Below, in pieces: positions 61,789-64,000 of a DNA stretch of 64,000 nt. A program made the position numbers and the translations under genes. The stretch is from an uncultured Collinsella sp. (lineage in GTDB: Bacteria > Actinomycetota > Coriobacteriia > Coriobacteriales > Coriobacteriaceae). Where the stretch lies: contig UQHS01000013.1 of assembly GCA_900540845.1 (NCBI GenBank), positions 17,442 to 81,441 on the forward strand, in the 5' to 3' direction. A model generated the notes under the pieces. That model was not told the DNA's origin. It saw nothing but the letters and a program-made list of their open reading frames with translations, and made no database searches. The first letter of the stretch is position 1, and each line of letters starts with the position of its first letter.

Positions 61789-63630
61789 TTATGCCTCGAC
61801 GGCTGCACCGGTCACGGCGGCGTCCTTGCCGGAGAAGGCGCCGGCGCGATACTCGCGCGCACCCATCTCGGACCACTCGGGCTCCTCGTCAGGCATGGAG
61901 CCAAAGTCCTTGCCGCGCAGCTCCTTCAGGCAGTTGCCGGTAACGATCAGGCCAAGGGCGACGAGCAGCACCGCGAACACGAGCTGGAGACCAGAGGTCG
62001 CCATGACGGCCATGCCGCCGGTCTGCAGGGCGGTGACGCAGCCCATGATGCTCATGCCGAGCGAAGTGAAGGTGCAAACGAGCAGGAACGCAACGGGAAC
62101 GTACAGCATCGCGCCCTTACGGCCGGTGCACTTGCAGAACACGGCCAAGGTGATCATCGTCATACCGCCGAGCAGTTGGTTGGAAGCGCCAAAGAGCGGC
62201 CAGATGTTGAGATAACCACCAAAGGTGAGGGCCAGGCCAGGCAGCAACGTCACAACCGTGGCAACCCAGGGATTGCCAAAGACCTTCATGACGCCGGTCT
62301 TCTCCTTCTCAACGGCGAGGGCATCGTTGCTTGCGGCGAAGAACTCGGAGAAGGACGTGCGGCCGATGCGGGCAACCGCGTCAAGCGAGGTCAGCGCGAG
62401 GGCAGAGACGTTCATGGTCATGAAAACCGTGGCAACCGTGCCGTCCACGCCAAAGGCCTGCATGCCGCGGGCGATGCCGGTGGCGAAGATCGCGAACGGG
62501 GTGGATGCGACGCCGTTGTTGAGGGCGCCGGTACCGGCGGTGTTCATGTCGGAGAACATGATGCCGGCGATGATGATGGCGAGGATGCCGACGAAGGACT
62601 CGACGACCATGGCGCCGTAGCCGACCTTAACCGCGTCAGCCTCGTTCTCGACCATCTTGGAAGAGGTGCCGGAAGACACGAGGCTGTGGAAGCCGGAGAG
62701 AGCGCCGCAGGCGACGGACACGAACAGCACGGGGAACATCATGCCAGAGGCGGTGGTGAAACCGGTGAAGACGGGCGCGGTGATGGTGGCCTCGCCGCGC
62801 GCACCGAGGACCACGATGCCGAGCACGGCGCACACGATCATGACGATCATCATGATGGAGGTGAGGTAATCGCGCGGCTGCTTGAGCATCTGGATGGGCA
62901 TCGCACCGGCAAACACCAGGTAGACCATCACGACGGCGATCCAACCGTTGAGGTCAAGATACACCGGGAACTGCATGCCGACGGCGAACATCGCGACCAT
63001 GAGCACCACGCCGGTGACGAACTGCTTGGCGCCCGTGAGGTTGAACTTGTTGCAAGCCCAGCCGAACAGCATGGCGACGAAGGTAAACAGGATGGAGATC
63101 GTGCCTGCGCAGCCCGCGGCATAGGACTTGGCGAAGTCGACGGCGCCGGCGGCATCGGGCGTGAACTTGAAGGTGCCGGCCACCATAGAGGTGAAGGCGG
63201 CGATGACGATCAGGCAGAACAGCCAGCTAAACAGCAGGAACAGGCGACGACCGGTACGACCGATGTACTTCTCGATGAGCTGGGCAAGCGACTTGCCGTT
63301 GTTCTTCATCGAGGCGTACAGAGCACCGAAGTCGTGCACAGCGCCAAAGAAGATGCCGCCCACGAGAACCCACAGTACGACCGGCAGCCAACCAAAAGCC
63401 ATGGCGACAATCGTGCCCGTGACGGGACCCGCGCCGCAGATCGAGCTGAACTGGTGCGAGAAAACGGTAAAGGCGGAGGCCGGCGAGAAGCTCTTGCCGT
63501 CCTTCATGCGGCAGGCGGGCGTGAGGGCATCGCGGTCGACTCCCCACGTGTTGGCCAGCCAGCGACCGTATCCCAAGTAGCCGGCGACCAGCACTGCCGC
63601 TGCCACCACCATCAATACGACTCCGTTCAT
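61789..63630 (-). CDS. cstA: Carbon starvation protein A (peptide/pyruvate permease)
   Basis: 613 residues, about 16 hydrophobic segments. Family features: SICGAGPVTG and the N-terminal FSPASAFTVFSHQFSS; the CstA_N pattern also includes QLIEKYIG and MFGWACNK. CstA/BtsT proteins import peptides or pyruvate during carbon limitation. The ribosome site is GGGGAGGAAC. The cytoplasmic tail (about 570-613) is acidic. It is preceded by a structured leader with a U-tract terminator at 63660-63696. Confidence 0.95.
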   Translation of the reverse strand: MNGVVLMVVAAAVLVAGYLGYGRWLANTWGVDRDALTPACRMKDGKSFSPASAFTVFSHQFSSICGAGPVTGTIVAMAFGWLPVVLWVLVGGIFFGAVHDFGALYASMKNNGKSLAQLIEKYIGRTGRRLFLLFSWLFCLIVIAAFTSMVAGTFKFTPDAAGAVDFAKSYAAGCAGTISILFTFVAMLFGWACNKFNLTGAKQFVTGVVLMVAMFAVGMQFPVYLDLNGWIAVVMVYLVFAGAMPIQMLKQPRDYLTSIMMIVMIVCAVLGIVVLGARGEATITAPVFTGFTTASGMMFPVLFVSVACGALSGFHSLVSSGTSSKMVENEADAVKVGYGAMVVESFVGILAIIIAGIMFSDMNTAGTGALNNGVASTPFAIFATGIARGMQAFGVDGTVATVFMTMNVSALALTSLDAVARIGRTSFSEFFAASNDALAVEKEKTGVMKVFGNPWVATVVTLLPGLALTFGGYLNIWPLFGASNQLLGGMTMITLAVFCKCTGRKGAMLYVPVAFLLVCTFTSLGMSIMGCVTALQTGGMAVMATSGLQLVFAVLLVALGLIVTGNCLKELRGKDFGSMPDEEPEWSEMGAREYRAGAFSGKDAAVTGAAVEA

Positions 63631-63659
63631 TTGTTCCTCCCCCTCGTGAGTTTAAAGCC

Positions 63660-63696
63660 AAAAAAAATGGGACCGTCGACAGATACGACGGCCCCA
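63660..63696 (-). terminator. Terminator in the cstA leader
   Basis: On the minus strand TGGGGCCGTCG pairs with CGACGGTCCCA (one G-U) around a 7-base loop and is followed by eight T. It ends 30 bases before the cstA ATG, so the gene is reached only by read-through or a very close promoter. Confidence 0.8.
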
Positions 63697-63706
63697 TGCA
63701 TACATA

Positions 63707-63735
63707 TGACCGCCCGTGAAGCGCACGGGCGGTCA
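63707..63735 (-). promoter_or_regulatory. Leader hairpin with alternative partner
   Basis: TGACCGCCCGTG and CACGGGCGGTCA form a perfect 12-base stem with a 5-base loop. The first arm on the minus strand (63736-63723) can instead pair with 63753-63740 (GCACGGG with CCCGTGC and GUCAC with GUGAC). Confidence 0.7.
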
Positions 63736-63752
63736 CCTTGTGACAACCCGTG

Positions 63753-63794
63753 CTAGCTAATAATCGAAATGATGTCTAGGTGTAGGCTGCGCAT
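63753..63794 (-). CDS. Candidate leader peptide of cstA (13 codons)
   Basis: ATG to TAG encodes MRSLHLDIISIIS. Four of 13 residues are Ile (ATC, ATT, ATT, ATT) and both Leu codons are CTA, which are uncommon in the GC-rich genes nearby. A GAGAG stretch about ten bases upstream is a weak ribosome site. The stop codon overlaps the first base of the alternative hairpin arm, the geometry expected if a ribosome controls folding. Translation is unproven. Confidence 0.45.
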   Translation of the reverse strand: MRSLHLDIISIIS

Positions 63795-63946
63795 GACTTC
63801 AACACTCTCTTTCCTTGGCGAGCGCTCCGTGCTCTCGCCGACTAAAGTGGACGAGTTGCAGTATCGTGCTTTATCAAACTGCAGTCAACAACATTTCTCG
63901 CATGTTTCCAACAGTGAAAAAACGTGTTACCAACAACGATGAATCT

Positions 63947-64000
63947 GGGGACGGGTGCGCTTTCACACGTCGGCCTGACGCTCGGCCGACGTGTGAAAGC
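63947..64000. repeat. GGGGACGGGTGC-family element cut by the window end
   Basis: GGGGACGGGTGC (63947-63958) is followed by 17-base arms beginning GCTTTCACACGTCGG and an 8-base loop. The right arm ends at the last base, so the matching outer end is probably beyond the window. Confidence 0.75.

Noticed and set aside
61744..63756. A 670-codon plus-strand frame opposite cstA
   Set aside because: Antisense shadow with repetitive acidic/His composition and no recognisable domain.

Overview
The window is one 64 kb stretch of a high-GC chromosome. Short intergenic gaps, GTG/TTG starts, many PTS operons, a complete pyridinium-nickel (Lar) cofactor maturation set, ECF transport and fermentative gut-type sugar use suggest a Coriobacteriia gut anaerobe, most like Collinsella. 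This is inferred from gene content and style only. There is no rRNA, CRISPR array, prophage, transposase or insertion sequence.

Layout. 0.2-3.8 kb: a heterodimeric ABC exporter with one degenerate ATP site. 4-5 kb: a Cys-tailed small protein and a 700-base spacer with twin hairpins. 5.1-11.6 kb (minus): a seven-gene sugar-acid operon (KDPG-type aldolase, galactitol-type PTS EIIA/EIIB/EIIC, IlvD/Edd dehydratase, HAD phosphatase, 2-hydroxyacid dehydrogenase), separated by a very AT-rich region from a divergent membrane-bound XRE regulator. 12.8-14.9 kb: YeiH exporter and divergent LysR regulator. 15-20 kb: GlmS, a LacI regulator, a FucO-like alcohol dehydrogenase and a HAD phosphatase. 20.4-21.4 kb: LarE and tRNA-Arg(ACG). 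22-26.5 kb (minus): MurNAc operon murR-murQ-murP-mupG. 26.8-33.1 kb: SerS, a 55-residue membrane protein, ProC, an acyltransferase, an SPFH protein and membrane proteins. 33.1-34.1 kb: two tRNA-Leu genes, a duplicated tRNA tail and a cluster of short repeats. 34.1-42.3 kb: Ppx/GppA, an FtsB/DivIC-like protein, MazG, a phosphodiesterase, LarC, LarB and an ArsC-like protein, then an EetB-like/ApbE flavinylation pair on the plus strand. 42.4-47 kb: MurB and an FMN-riboswitch-controlled riboflavin ECF transporter (RibU, fused EcfA-EcfA', EcfT). 47.2-55 kb: a coiled-coil cell-wall hydrolase, GalE, a polyprenyl synthetase, a TVP38-type membrane protein and a two-component system whose kinase is frameshifted at a G6 run. 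55-61.6 kb: a beta-glucoside PTS operon with its own HPr and a divergent LicR-type regulator. 61.8-64 kb: CstA with a structured leader.

How it fits together. Import and catabolism are mostly PTS-based: a probable sugar acid is phosphorylated on entry and split through a KDPG-like intermediate, MurNAc is imported and converted to GlcNAc-6-P, and cellobiose-like glucosides are imported and hydrolysed. GlmS, MurB and GalE feed envelope precursors. The riboflavin importer and ApbE link to flavin use. LarB/LarC/LarE would make the nickel-pincer cofactor, though no LarA is in view.

The most unusual signals are non-coding: the cstA leader (a 13-codon peptide rich in Ile and rare-looking Leu codons, alternative hairpins and a U8 terminator 30 bases before the start), several families of extragenic palindromes, a converging cluster of a 23-base motif, and a duplicated tRNA-Leu tail. 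Two eroded gene remnants (a GGDEF end and an FAD-oxidoreductase end) were also found.
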